This document shows positions 53,185 through 60,838 of a DNA stretch of 64,000 bases, one piece after another. The DNA comes from Candidatus Latescibacterota bacterium (GTDB lineage Bacteria; Latescibacterota; UBA2968; UBA8231). The notes below the pieces were generated by a model, which was given only the letters and a program-made list of their open reading frames with translations, did no database searches and was not told where the DNA came from. How positions within the stretch are numbered: the stretch's first letter is position 1; the number at the start of each line of letters is the position of its first letter. A program made the position numbers and the translations under genes. The stretch covers positions 30,062 to 94,061 of the forward strand of contig JAJDUT010000135.1 of NCBI GenBank assembly GCA_022826515.1. Direction: 5' to 3'.

Positions 53185-53466
53185 GTGCCCAAGACGGTGC
53201 GCAGAACTGAAGAGCGGATACAGCTATCCCTGTTCGGCTCGACGCTCTACGAGTGCGCCGTGGCCGTCTTGGATGCCGGTGTAGCGGCCGCACGGCTGGC
53301 CTTTGCTGACACCAACCTGACGGACACGCAGAAGACGACGATCTTCGAGGCGGCTATGGAAGGGCCATCGGATGCGACTACGATTGACGCTTTTGTTTTA
53401 GGAGTCGATGGGCTGACGACGAATCCGCGCGCCGCGACGTGGTGGGTTGACCGCGACGCCGCATAA
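53185..53466 (+). CDS. Small hypothetical protein
   Basis: A 93-codon frame from a GTG that follows GAAGAGG; a TTG at 53167 would add six residues. The product has a basic start (PKTVRRTEERIQ), a helical middle (AVAVLDAGVAAARLAFADT) and an end VDGLTTNPRAATWWVDRDAA; no family is recognised. It lies in the segment inserted between the two copies of the direct repeat and is followed by a bidirectional terminator. It may be a real accessory gene or chance. Confidence 0.4.
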   Translation: MPKTVRRTEERIQLSLFGSTLYECAVAVLDAGVAAARLAFADTNLTDTQKTTIFEAAMEGPSDATTIDAFVLGVDGLTTNPRAATWWVDRDAA

Positions 53467-53526
53467 CTGGGGCGAATTGGGCGGCAAGGGCTACGATTGG
53501 TCTTTTGCGGCTTGATGGAGTTGTAA

Positions 53527-53568
53527 AAAATAGCGGCTGTCAGTCAACTTTTCGACAGCCGCTATTTT
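53527..53568. terminator. Bidirectional terminator
   Basis: A perfect 15-base inverted repeat, AAAATAGCGGCTGTC / GACAGCCGCTATTTT with a 12-base loop. A and T runs on both sides let it end transcripts from either direction, between the plus-strand small gene and the minus-strand secreted protein. Confidence 0.8.
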
Positions 53569-53575
53569 CACCTTG

Positions 53576-53606
53576 CCGCGCTAGGGGGGGCTGCCCCCTA
53601 GCGCGG
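53576..53606. repeat. Second perfect stem-loop, GC-rich
   Basis: CCGCGCTAGGGGG pairs perfectly with CCCCCTAGCGCGG around a 5-base loop, only 7 bases after the terminator. It has no T-run. It could be an attenuator-like barrier or an IS or integration scar. Confidence 0.6.
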
Positions 53607-53641
53607 TGGTCGTCAACGGCCTGCTTCACTTGCAAAGGGGA

Positions 53642-54064
53642 TCAGTTGCATTCAGGATCAGGATTGGCCTGGCCTTCGAAGCAATTCGGCTTTGTTGTAA
53701 CGCCTGTGTTAGTATTGGTCTCCGTCCCTGCTGGTGGAGAAGCTTGAGCTGATACAGCTTGATAAACAGCGTCATTACTCGACGACACAGTACCGCCGCC
53801 GCCGCCTTGACTTAGCTGTTCTTGTCTTCGCTCCTCAAAATAGTCCTGTGCGTCCCCATAACACCCATCAAGCCACTCGTAGAGCGATATGGCTGCATGG
53901 ACTGCAACTTCGATCGGATTAGGCTGTTCAGGGACAATTTCGCCATTCACATGTGAATGGTGAAACGTGTCATCATGCGCCCAACTGGGCCGCACCAGCA
54001 AATCAGAATAGCCGCCCCCAAAGGCGAGCAGGGCAAGTAGGGACAGCAAGACAAACTTTTTCAT
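53642..54064 (-). CDS. Small secreted protein, Ser/Asn/Gly-rich
   Basis: A 140-residue protein with AAGGAG 9 bases before the ATG and a Sec signal (MKKFVLLSLLALLAFGG). The mature part starts with a His-rich stretch (WAHDDTFHHSHVNGE) and has an aromatic helix (AISLYEWLDGCYGDAQDYFE), a Gly run (SQGGGGGTVSS) and ends in CFEGQANPDPECN. No family is recognised. Two late Cys could form a disulfide. It sits in the insertion segment beside an IS remnant, so it may be a cargo gene. Confidence 0.65.
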   Translation of the reverse strand: MKKFVLLSLLALLAFGGGYSDLLVRPSWAHDDTFHHSHVNGEIVPEQPNPIEVAVHAAISLYEWLDGCYGDAQDYFEERRQEQLSQGGGGGTVSSSNDAVYQAVSAQASPPAGTETNTNTGVTTKPNCFEGQANPDPECN

Positions 54065-54146
54065 GGTATAGCTCCTTAGAAAAGGGGTATGAAAGCACCG
54101 CCAGCCGAGTGCCGGCGGTGAACGAGAAAGACGTGATGTGTGACTT

Positions 54147-54626
54147 TTACAGTTGGACCAATCCGTCGAAATCCAGCGGCTCTCGTTTGAGGCGTATGTT
54201 GGTCCATACACAGATGGCATGGGTGAGTATTTTGGTGGTCCATAGGCTCTGCATAAGCCACGGATCGCGGACTTTGATGGTTTGGACATGGAAGCGTTGG
54301 ACTAATTGGGCATAGACGGTTGCGGAGCGATGCGGTGTCGGAGCTTTTGCGCCCAAGCGGGGGCGAACAAAGGGCTTTCGCACCTCGGTAGGCTGCATAT
54401 TGCGTTTGAGGGGGTTAGTAGGTGGATGTGGTGCTGCTTGAGTTCATGTTGTCGATCCAACGCTAAAAAGGCCGTGTCGCCGAGCACCTGCGTTGGGCTG
54501 TGCAGGCCGGCTAAGAGGGCGTCGCGACAGGTGCTGTCATGGCCATAGGCCAGCAAAAGCGGCGCGTGGACAATCACCGCGACTAAGGGGCCGTGTCGAA
54601 GCTCAAAAACGACGTAAGTGTAGGAA
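54147..54626 (-). pseudogene. IS transposase remnant, frameshifted and 5'-truncated
   Basis: Read leftwards, two overlapping frames join into one DDE transposase tail. Frame A holds ELRHGPLVAVIVHAPLLLAY and LGDTAFLALDRQHELKQHHIHLLTP. Near 54405, at a run of five C, the homology switches to frame B: KRNMQPTEVRKPF, then VQRFHVQTIKVRDPWLMQSL and LTHAICVWTNIRLKREPLDF to the stop. The N-terminal catalytic part is absent, the sequence ending at a poly-T tract. The pattern (late motif plus RFHVQ-RDPWL helix) matches C-termini of IS4-superfamily-like transposases. Not functional. Confidence 0.7.
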
Positions 54627-54668
54627 AAAAAAAAACTTAGGTGTCAAGTACTTTTTGCAGTTTTTTGC

Positions 54669-54706
54669 AAAAAAAATGCGGACGAGAGAATTAGCCTCTC
54701 GCCCGC
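54669..54706 (-). terminator. Hairpin with T-run, leftward
   Basis: GCGGACGAGAG (54678-54688) pairs with CTCTCGCCCGC (54696-54706) with one mismatch. On the minus strand the stem is followed by A and then eight T. No minus-strand gene lies upstream, so it may be left from deleted DNA or insulate the J-domain operon. Confidence 0.5.
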
Positions 54707-54750
54707 GTTGAGTTTAATCGGTGTTATCGGTAGTTTACTTTCTCATTAAA

Positions 54751-54824
54751 AAGGCCGTTTCTTCCCTCGCCTATTGAAGGTGTGGACAAGGACCACGATC
54801 CCTTGTATTTTCGCCATTTATGGA
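54751..54824 (+). repeat. Direct repeat, copy 2 (decayed gene end upstream of J-domain gene)
   Basis: It matches 53061-53134 at 61 of 74 positions without gaps, preserving IKKAVSSLAY followed by a stop although no gene leads into it. The copy runs directly into the ATG of the J-domain gene. Confidence 0.8.
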
Positions 54825-55152
54825 CTTACTTGGGCGTATATTCCGCGTCGTGCGGGCGCATACTGCGACTAGCGAGTCGAGTGATGCCTACAAGCATTGG
54901 CAGCCTCCAACGACGCCCCCCACATCTGCCGCACCTGCCGAAGACCCGGTACTCGCTGGGTATTACGCCAATTTGGAGCTTCCCTATGGGGCGAGTCTGG
55001 AGGAGGTGAAGGCGGCTTGGAAGCGGTTGATGAAGCAGTACCACCCCGACCGCCACGCCCAGGAGCCGGCCAAGCGCGAGGTTGCCAACGCGCTGTGTGC
55101 CCAGTTGACGCATGCTTATAAAGAGCTGGAAAAGTCCCTGACAACCCATTAA
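54820..55152 (+). CDS. J-domain (DnaJ-like) protein
   Basis: A 110-residue protein with a linker-like N-terminal part (~40 residues, Thr/Pro-rich TTPPTSAAPAED) and a C-terminal J domain (44-110) with the catalytic HPD at 75-77 in WKRLMKQYHPDRHAQ. J domains stimulate Hsp70 ATPase, so it probably recruits DnaK to a client. Its gene is first in a co-directional run with the CesT-like and PspA genes (22- and 11-base gaps), suggesting the client is the PspA stress machinery. Confidence 0.85.
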   Translation: MDLLGRIFRVVRAHTATSESSDAYKHWQPPTTPPTSAAPAEDPVLAGYYANLELPYGASLEEVKAAWKRLMKQYHPDRHAQEPAKREVANALCAQLTHAYKELEKSLTTH

Positions 55153-55174
55153 CATTTAGCATTGGAGGAAGCTT

Positions 55175-55567
55175 ATGGCTGATTTTGCCACCGTAAAGGA
55201 GTACGCCCTTGAGTTGGGCCTTGCCATCGCCGAGGAGATTCCCGCCGAGGAAATCATCATTGTCAACGACGAGGAGCGAGGGGTACAAAACTTAGTTATT
55301 GATTGCGAGGAGACAGTGCTGGTGATTGAGCAGCTTATCCTCCAGGTCGCTAATGGAACTGCCGAAACCTACAAGCGGATTTTGCAGATGAACCGCGACT
55401 TGGTCTTTGGTGCCTTCGTCCTCAACGAGGAAGGCGATTCGCTGCTCTATCGCAATACGCTGGCGCTGGAGAATTTGGACTTAAACGAACTGGAAAGCAC
55501 AATCAACTCCCTCAGCCTCGGCTTGGCCGAGCACGGGGAGGAATTACTGGGGTTTGCCGCCAAATAG
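55175..55567 (+). CDS. CesT/YbjN-like chaperone-fold protein
   Basis: A 130-residue acidic protein with the alternating helix/strand pattern of type III chaperone (CesT/Tir, YbjN, DUF2170/YjfI) folds: ATVKEYALELGLAIAEEI, then strands NLVIDCEETVLVIEQLIL, then RDLVFGAFVLNEEGDSLLYR and a final helix. E. coli yjfI, of the same size, also sits directly upstream of a PspA-family gene (yjfJ), as here. TTGGAGGAAGCTT precedes the ATG. Family choice between YbjN and YjfI is uncertain. Confidence 0.7.
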   Translation: MADFATVKEYALELGLAIAEEIPAEEIIIVNDEERGVQNLVIDCEETVLVIEQLILQVANGTAETYKRILQMNRDLVFGAFVLNEEGDSLLYRNTLALENLDLNELESTINSLSLGLAEHGEELLGFAAK

Positions 55568-55578
55568 GAGGATAGGAC

Positions 55579-56289
55579 ATGGCAGGTATATTTCAACGCT
55601 TGTTTAAAACCGGGCAGGCCGAGGCTCACGCCATGGTGGATAAGCTCGAAGACCCGATCAAGATGAGCGAGCAAGCGATCCGCGACTTAAAAAAGGACTT
55701 GCAGGAAAGTCTCAAGGCCCTCGCCGAGGTCAAGGCGATCTCGATCCGGCTCAGCCGCGAGTCCGAGGATCACCGGCGGCGCGCCGAAGACTACGAGCGC
55801 AAGGCCATGCTGCTGTTGCAAAAGGCCGAGTCCGGCCAGATGGAGGAGGCCGAAGCCGACCGCTTGGCCCGCGAATCCTTGACCCGCGTTGAGGAGGCCC
55901 AGAGCAGGCACTCAGAATCCTCGCAACAGGCCGAAGCCCAACAGGCGATGGCCGACAAGCTACAGAGCAATGTCAACGATCTGAAGTCGAAAATCGCCTC
56001 GTACGAAAACGACTTGGTAACTCTCAAGGCGCGCACCAAAACCGCCAACGCCACCCGCAAAATCAACCAGCACTTGGCCAACATCGACTCTAAGGGCACC
56101 ACGGCCCTGCTCGAACGGATGAAGGAAAAGACCGAAGAGCAGGAAGCCCTCGCCGAAGCCTACGGCGATATGGGCGACGCGGCGACGAGCGTTGACGACG
56201 AGATCAACAAGGCCCTCGCCGACAGCAAAGGTGCCAAGGTTGATGATTCGCTGGCCCAACTCAAGGCCAGAATGAAGACGGCGAAATAA
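55579..56289 (+). CDS. PspA/IM30-family membrane-stress protein
   Basis: A 236-residue, almost fully helical coiled-coil protein of the PspA/Vipp1 (ESCRT-III-like) family: GIFQRLFKTGQAEAHAMVDK at the start, DPIKMSEQAIRDLKKDLQ, long charged heptads and DMGDAATSVDDEINKAL late. PspA proteins bind and mend stressed inner membranes. This is the YjfJ-type length. AGGAGGATAGGAC precedes the ATG, 11 bases after the chaperone-like gene. Confidence 0.92.
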   Translation: MAGIFQRLFKTGQAEAHAMVDKLEDPIKMSEQAIRDLKKDLQESLKALAEVKAISIRLSRESEDHRRRAEDYERKAMLLLQKAESGQMEEAEADRLARESLTRVEEAQSRHSESSQQAEAQQAMADKLQSNVNDLKSKIASYENDLVTLKARTKTANATRKINQHLANIDSKGTTALLERMKEKTEEQEALAEAYGDMGDAATSVDDEINKALADSKGAKVDDSLAQLKARMKTAK

Positions 56290-56321
56290 GGGCTGCGCTC
56301 TAGGGTTCCCGGCGGCTGACT

Positions 56322-56350
56322 ATCCGCAGATGAACGCAGATGGGCGCAGA
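56322..56350. repeat. CGCAGATGAA tandem-type repeat
   Basis: ATCCGCAGATGAACGCAGAT plus GGGCGCAGA forms three imperfect units in the 96-base gap of the PspA operon. A shorter version lies at 38540-38560. Confidence 0.5.
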
Positions 56351-56385
56351 GATGGGATGGTGCTGCTTGGGGTGTCCCCGGGATT

Positions 56386-58050
56386 TTGAAAAAGGTTTCT
56401 AATAAGGCCCTTAGTCGCCGGCAGTTTTTCGGCGCACTCGCCGCCGCTGGTAGTTGGGCCGCTTGGGGCGGTTGCTCGTCTGACCAGCAGCGGCGGCCGA
56501 TTCCCGGGCGGATCGTCAACGAGGGACCGCCGCGTGGGCACCTGCTGCGCGATCTGCATTCTTGGGCGGATTTTACCCCGACAGACCACGCGTGCGATAT
56601 CGCCATTGTCGGCGGTGGGATCTCCGGCTTGGCGGCGGCGTGGAAGTTGCGTCGGTCGGGGGTGGAGCGAATCCTTCTGTTCGACCTTGAAGACCAGCTA
56701 GGAGGCACCAGTCGCAGCGGCCAATGGGGCGACCAAGTATTTCCTTGGGGCGCTCACTACATCAACATCCCTCCCGCCGAAGCCGATTGCATCCACGAAA
56801 TACTGCAAGATCTAGGCGTCATCGACGGCTACGATGCGGCGAATAAGCCGATGGTCGCCGCTGGGACGATGCTGCGCTGGCCGCACGAGCGGCTGTTCTA
56901 TCGGGGTCGCTGGACCGATGGATTAGATCCATTTATCGACGCATCGAGCCGGGAGCGCGAAGCATTGTTGCGCTTTGAAGACGAGATGCTGCGCTGGGCC
57001 TTGCATCGCGGCCGAGACGGGCGTCGGGCCTTTGCCATGCCCTTGCGCTACAGCACGGCCGATTCACGGGTGCGGCGTTTGGACCAGATCAGTATGGCCC
57101 AGTACCTCCGCGAAGAAGGCTGGCACGACGACCGGCTCCGCTGGCTGGTCAATTACGCCTGCCGCGACGACTACGGCAGCACGGCAGCCCAAGTCTCGGC
57201 GTGGGCCGGAATTCACTACTATGCCTGTCGGTTCTACGACTACCGGATCGAGGAGGCGTATCCAGCGCACACGCTGACGTGGCCCGAGGGCAATGGGTAC
57301 TTGGTTAATCAACTCGCCAATAGGCTGGGAGACAACGCGATAAAGCGACAATCCCTAGTGGCTCGTCTAGCTGAGGAGCGGTCGCAGGTGCGGTTGGGAT
57401 ACATCGACTTGGCGACCGGGGAAAAGCGACAACTGACCGCGCGAGCCGTGGTGTACGCTGGCAAGCTCCACACGGCTCCTTATGCGATTGCAGACCTGCC
57501 GGATGCACAGGCCGAGGCTATGGAGGCCATCGAGTATAGCCCTTGGTTAGTGGCGGCGATTTTTCTCAAAGAGCCGCTCGCGGCCCAGCAAACTACTTGG
57601 GACAATGTCTTGTACGACAGCCCGTCGCTGGGCTACGTGGTCGCACACCACCAGCAGGGCGATGGCCGCGTGTTGCTGTACTATTGGCCCTTTGTCGATC
57701 AACTCGCAGACGCCCGGCCCGCCTTGCTCTCGCAGAACCATTCATTCTGGACCGAACAGATCATGGCCGATTTGCGCCGCGTCCACCCGGAGCTAGACGA
57801 CCTCGTAGAGCGCATCGATTTGTATCGCTGGGGGCACGGGATGATGCGGCCCAGTCCCGGGTCGCTATGGGGACCGATGGTTGGTTGGCGGCAGCAGCCA
57901 ATGGAGCGGATATTTTTTGCTTCGTGCGATGTGACGGGGCTGCCCCTGTGCGAAGAAGCCATATTTTCCGGTATGCTGGCGGCGGAGCAAGCCATGGACT
58001 GTCTTGGCGTGGCGTATTCCTCCTCGCTGGGAGGGCTTGCGGATGCCTAG
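56386..58050 (+). CDS. Tat-exported FAD-dependent oxidoreductase
   Basis: A 554-residue flavoprotein. The N-terminus carries a twin-arginine signal, SRRQFFGALAAAGSWAAWGGC, split at SRRQFF, and may be lipidated at the Cys. The dinucleotide motif is IAIVGGGISGLAAAWKLRRSG, followed by LEDQLGGTSRSG; C-terminal FAD residues lie in FASCDVTGLPLCEEAIFSGM. It resembles amine-oxidase/protoporphyrinogen-oxidase-like proteins. The start is a TTG, chosen because the Tat motif begins at residue 9. Its end overlaps the aminopropyltransferase by 8 bases, hinting at periplasmic polyamine chemistry. Confidence 0.85.
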   Translation: MKKVSNKALSRRQFFGALAAAGSWAAWGGCSSDQQRRPIPGRIVNEGPPRGHLLRDLHSWADFTPTDHACDIAIVGGGISGLAAAWKLRRSGVERILLFDLEDQLGGTSRSGQWGDQVFPWGAHYINIPPAEADCIHEILQDLGVIDGYDAANKPMVAAGTMLRWPHERLFYRGRWTDGLDPFIDASSREREALLRFEDEMLRWALHRGRDGRRAFAMPLRYSTADSRVRRLDQISMAQYLREEGWHDDRLRWLVNYACRDDYGSTAAQVSAWAGIHYYACRFYDYRIEEAYPAHTLTWPEGNGYLVNQLANRLGDNAIKRQSLVARLAEERSQVRLGYIDLATGEKRQLTARAVVYAGKLHTAPYAIADLPDAQAEAMEAIEYSPWLVAAIFLKEPLAAQQTTWDNVLYDSPSLGYVVAHHQQGDGRVLLYYWPFVDQLADARPALLSQNHSFWTEQIMADLRRVHPELDDLVERIDLYRWGHGMMRPSPGSLWGPMVGWRQQPMERIFFASCDVTGLPLCEEAIFSGMLAAEQAMDCLGVAYSSSLGGLADA

Positions 58051-59563
58051 GCTGGGTGCGCTTTTCTTGCTGGTGGCCATTTTCTCGGCCGCGGTCTGCG
58101 CCATCGTCTATCAGCTCCTCATCGGCAGCGTGTCGTCCTACTTCCTCGGCAATAGCGTCGAACAGTTTTCCCTGACGATCGGCTTTTTTCTCGCTGCGAT
58201 GGGGCTTGGCTCTTGGCTTTCGCGCTTTGTCTCCGACGACTTGCTGTTGACGCGGCTAGCCCAGTTAGAGATTTGGTTGGGGCTTTTGGGTGGGGTTTCG
58301 GTCGGCGTGCTCTACGTACTCTACGGATACACTGACCACTTTAGGGCCGGTATGTTGGCCTTAAGCGTTGCGATTGGCGCATTGATTGGCTTGGAAGTGC
58401 CGCTGATTACCCGGCTTTTGCGCGGGCACGGCACGTTGCGTGCGGCGCTGTCGAATGTTTTATCCCTCGATTATCTGGGGGCCTTGCTGGCCTCGTTGCT
58501 CTTCCCATATATCCTGTTGCCCTTCCTCGGCAGCCTACATACGGCGTTGGTCGCCGGCTTGGTCAACGCGGTCCTCGGCTTCGGCGTGGTGCTTGCGTTT
58601 AAGGGAGTGTTGCTAGAGCAACGCGCCTTCCATTCGCTAGGGGCGCAAGCGCTTGTGGTTATTGCGGCCTTGGGGGCGTTGGCTTGGCAAGGGGAGGGGT
58701 TGCGGGCGCGGTGGGAAAGCGACCTCTACGAAGACCGCATCGTCCACAGCGAACAATCGGCCTACCAGCAAATCGTCCTGACCCGGCGCGACGAACACCT
58801 GCGGCTCTATCTCAATGGCCACTTGCAATTCGCTTCCATTGACGAACACCGCTACCACGAGTCCCTAGTCCATCCGGCTATGGCGCTAGCGCCCTCCCGC
58901 GAAAGGGTGCTCATCATCGGGGGAGGGGATGGGCTGACGGCGCGGGAAGTGCTCAAATACGAAGAGGTCCAGCACGTCGATTTAGTCGATCTCGACCCGG
59001 CGGTGACGCGGCTGGCCCAACGCAACATCCACCTGACCCGGCTTAACGACAATGCCTTGAATCGCCGCCAGGTGCGCGTGGTCAACGAAGATGGCTTTGT
59101 CTTTTTGCAGCGCGAGCACGTGCCGTATGGCGCGATACTAATCGACTTGCCCGATCCCCGCGAGGAGAGCTTGGCCAAGCTCTATTCGGTCGAGGCCTAT
59201 AGGCTGTGCCGCAAGTTGCTTAGCCCGCAAGGCGTCTTGGCTACCCAAGCTTCTAGCCCGTACCACGTCCGCGCGGCGTACTGGAGCATTGCCGTCGCCT
59301 TGGAAGAAGCGGGCTTTGCCGTCCACTCCTATCACTTGCATGTGCCCTCTTTTGGCGAGTGGGGGTTCCACTTGGCAGGACCCGACGGGTTGGATCCGAC
59401 CGCGGTCGATTTTGCGGTTCCCACGCGCTATCTCGACCGCCAAGTCTGGAGTGCCCTCGCGGTGTTCGACGGCGACATGGCTCGCTTGCCCGTGCAGGCC
59501 AACCGACTTGATAGGCCGGTGCTGGCGCGTTATTATCGACAAGGCATGAGTTCTCAGTTTTGA
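58043..59563 (+). CDS. Membrane-bound spermidine synthase-like aminopropyltransferase
   Basis: A 506-residue protein with about seven N-terminal membrane helices (~1-210) and a C-terminal spermidine-synthase domain. The latter shows the YQQIVLTRRD substrate strand, LYLNGHLQFASIDEHRYHE, the dcSAM/SAM-binding GGGDGLTAREVL, LVDLDPAVTRLA and the catalytic-Asp segment LIDLPDPREESLAKLYS. Membrane-fused SpeE-like proteins recur next to PspA, DUF4178 and DUF350 genes. GGGAGGG precedes the ATG at 58043. It may make a modified polyamine at the membrane. Confidence 0.88.
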   Translation: MPRLGALFLLVAIFSAAVCAIVYQLLIGSVSSYFLGNSVEQFSLTIGFFLAAMGLGSWLSRFVSDDLLLTRLAQLEIWLGLLGGVSVGVLYVLYGYTDHFRAGMLALSVAIGALIGLEVPLITRLLRGHGTLRAALSNVLSLDYLGALLASLLFPYILLPFLGSLHTALVAGLVNAVLGFGVVLAFKGVLLEQRAFHSLGAQALVVIAALGALAWQGEGLRARWESDLYEDRIVHSEQSAYQQIVLTRRDEHLRLYLNGHLQFASIDEHRYHESLVHPAMALAPSRERVLIIGGGDGLTAREVLKYEEVQHVDLVDLDPAVTRLAQRNIHLTRLNDNALNRRQVRVVNEDGFVFLQREHVPYGAILIDLPDPREESLAKLYSVEAYRLCRKLLSPQGVLATQASSPYHVRAAYWSIAVALEEAGFAVHSYHLHVPSFGEWGFHLAGPDGLDPTAVDFAVPTRYLDRQVWSALAVFDGDMARLPVQANRLDRPVLARYYRQGMSSQF

Positions 59564-59576
59564 AAGGACATACCAG

Positions 59577-60125
59577 ATGGGTTTAAGGAAATGGTTCGGT
59601 GGTCGTCAAGACGAGGACGAACCGACCTATCAGGAGTATTCGCTCAGCACCATGAAAGTGGGGTTCTTGGTCGATTACGACCTCAAAACTTGGCAAGTCA
59701 CAGGCCGTGGAAGCTATGACTACGAAGGCTATACTACCGAGGAATGGGAATTGCAGGCCGACGGTCAGGTGTGCTTCCTAGAGCGCGGCGTAGAAGACGG
59801 CAAAGCCTATTGGACTTTGACGCGGGCGATTGGCATCAACGAGATCGTCGGCGATATTGCGGCGGCGATTATCGCCGACGGTGACCCGCCTGAGACTGTA
59901 CGGTTTGAGGGTGATGAGTACGTGGGAAGCACGAGCGACGCGGGCCTGTACCGCAAAGACGGCACCGATGCGGAGCGCGAGTTTGTCAACTGGTCGTTTG
60001 AAGGGGAAGAGGGCAAAGTGCTTTTTATCAGCCAGTGGGGCGAGCGCGACTTTGCCGCGTACGCAGGCTTGGAGGTAGAAGAATACCAATTCACCGACAT
60101 CTTGCCGGTGGAGGAGGGCACTTGA
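59577..60125 (+). CDS. DUF4178 protein
   Basis: A 182-residue soluble beta-rich protein with the DUF4178 pattern: LSTMKVGFLVDYDLKTWQVTG, YDYEGYTTEEWELQADGQVC and FVNWSFEGEEGKVLFISQWG. Its function is unknown, but it recurs with membrane SpeE-like and DUF350 genes. It starts 13 bases after the aminopropyltransferase (AAAGGA before the ATG) and ends 1 base before the lipoprotein gene, so it is operonic. Confidence 0.8.
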   Translation: MGLRKWFGGRQDEDEPTYQEYSLSTMKVGFLVDYDLKTWQVTGRGSYDYEGYTTEEWELQADGQVCFLERGVEDGKAYWTLTRAIGINEIVGDIAAAIIADGDPPETVRFEGDEYVGSTSDAGLYRKDGTDAEREFVNWSFEGEEGKVLFISQWGERDFAAYAGLEVEEYQFTDILPVEEGT

Positions 60126-60126
60126 A

Positions 60127-60828
60127 ATGGCTTGGCGCGTAGCGGCCTTGGCGTTGTGGGGCCTGATCGCCTGTGGGTCAAAAGACCCAGTGAAGGAACT
60201 GGTGCGCGACTTAGATCGCTATCCCGAGTATTCCCTGATCGTCGATGATACCCGTGTCGAAGGCTCGTTTTTTCCCGACTACGCCCTGCGCTTTCAGGTG
60301 TTGACGGCTGCGGGGCAGCGCGTTGCTGGGCGCGATACCGTCGTGTACGAGGAACGCCGCACCGATTGGATGGAAGTCCGCGAAGAGACCTTCTACCGCT
60401 ACGAAAAGTACGTCGGCATGGTCGTGGCCTCCAAGTCGCTGGACGGTCGCCGCACGGGAGCCAATCAAGCGCACCCGCCGGGCTATCAATACGTCGGCAA
60501 TCCCCAGTACGGGTTTTGGGGCGGCGGTGGGTTTTGGCAATTTTACGGCCAGTACGCGCTGATGAGCAGCTTAATGGGGGGGTGGAACGTTGGTCGCGGC
60601 GATTGGGAGGACTACCGCCGCAACCGGGAAAGGGGACGCCCGTACTACGGGCCGGTAAAAGGGGGTCAGCCCACTTTTGGGTCGCGTGGCTCGCAGACCC
60701 AAAAGACGCGACCGCAATTCTACCAGCGCCAGCAAAGCCGCCGCCAAGCCTTTAGTGGTCAAGTCAAAAACCGCATGGGCCGCACCACCTCCGGGTGGGG
60801 ACGCGGTTCCTCGCGCTTTGGAAAATAG
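60127..60828 (+). CDS. Lipoprotein with Gly/Tyr/Arg-rich tail
   Basis: A 233-residue lipoprotein: MAWRVAALALWGLIAC, lipidated Cys16. The body is a soluble domain (YPEYSLIVDDTRVEGSFFPD, RRTDWMEVREETFYRYEKYV), followed by a Gly/Trp/Phe/Tyr-rich and then Arg/Gln/Ser-rich low-complexity tail (RGRPYYGPVKGG, RPQFYQRQQSRRQAF, GRTTSGWGRGSSRFGK). The tail is strongly basic and could bind the outer membrane, nucleic acid or polyanion. No family is named. It sits between DUF4178 and DUF350, in the place of the variable lipoprotein of these operons. Confidence 0.75.
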   Translation: MAWRVAALALWGLIACGSKDPVKELVRDLDRYPEYSLIVDDTRVEGSFFPDYALRFQVLTAAGQRVAGRDTVVYEERRTDWMEVREETFYRYEKYVGMVVASKSLDGRRTGANQAHPPGYQYVGNPQYGFWGGGGFWQFYGQYALMSSLMGGWNVGRGDWEDYRRNRERGRPYYGPVKGGQPTFGSRGSQTQKTRPQFYQRQQSRRQAFSGQVKNRMGRTTSGWGRGSSRFGK

Positions 60829-60838
60829 GGGGAACGCA

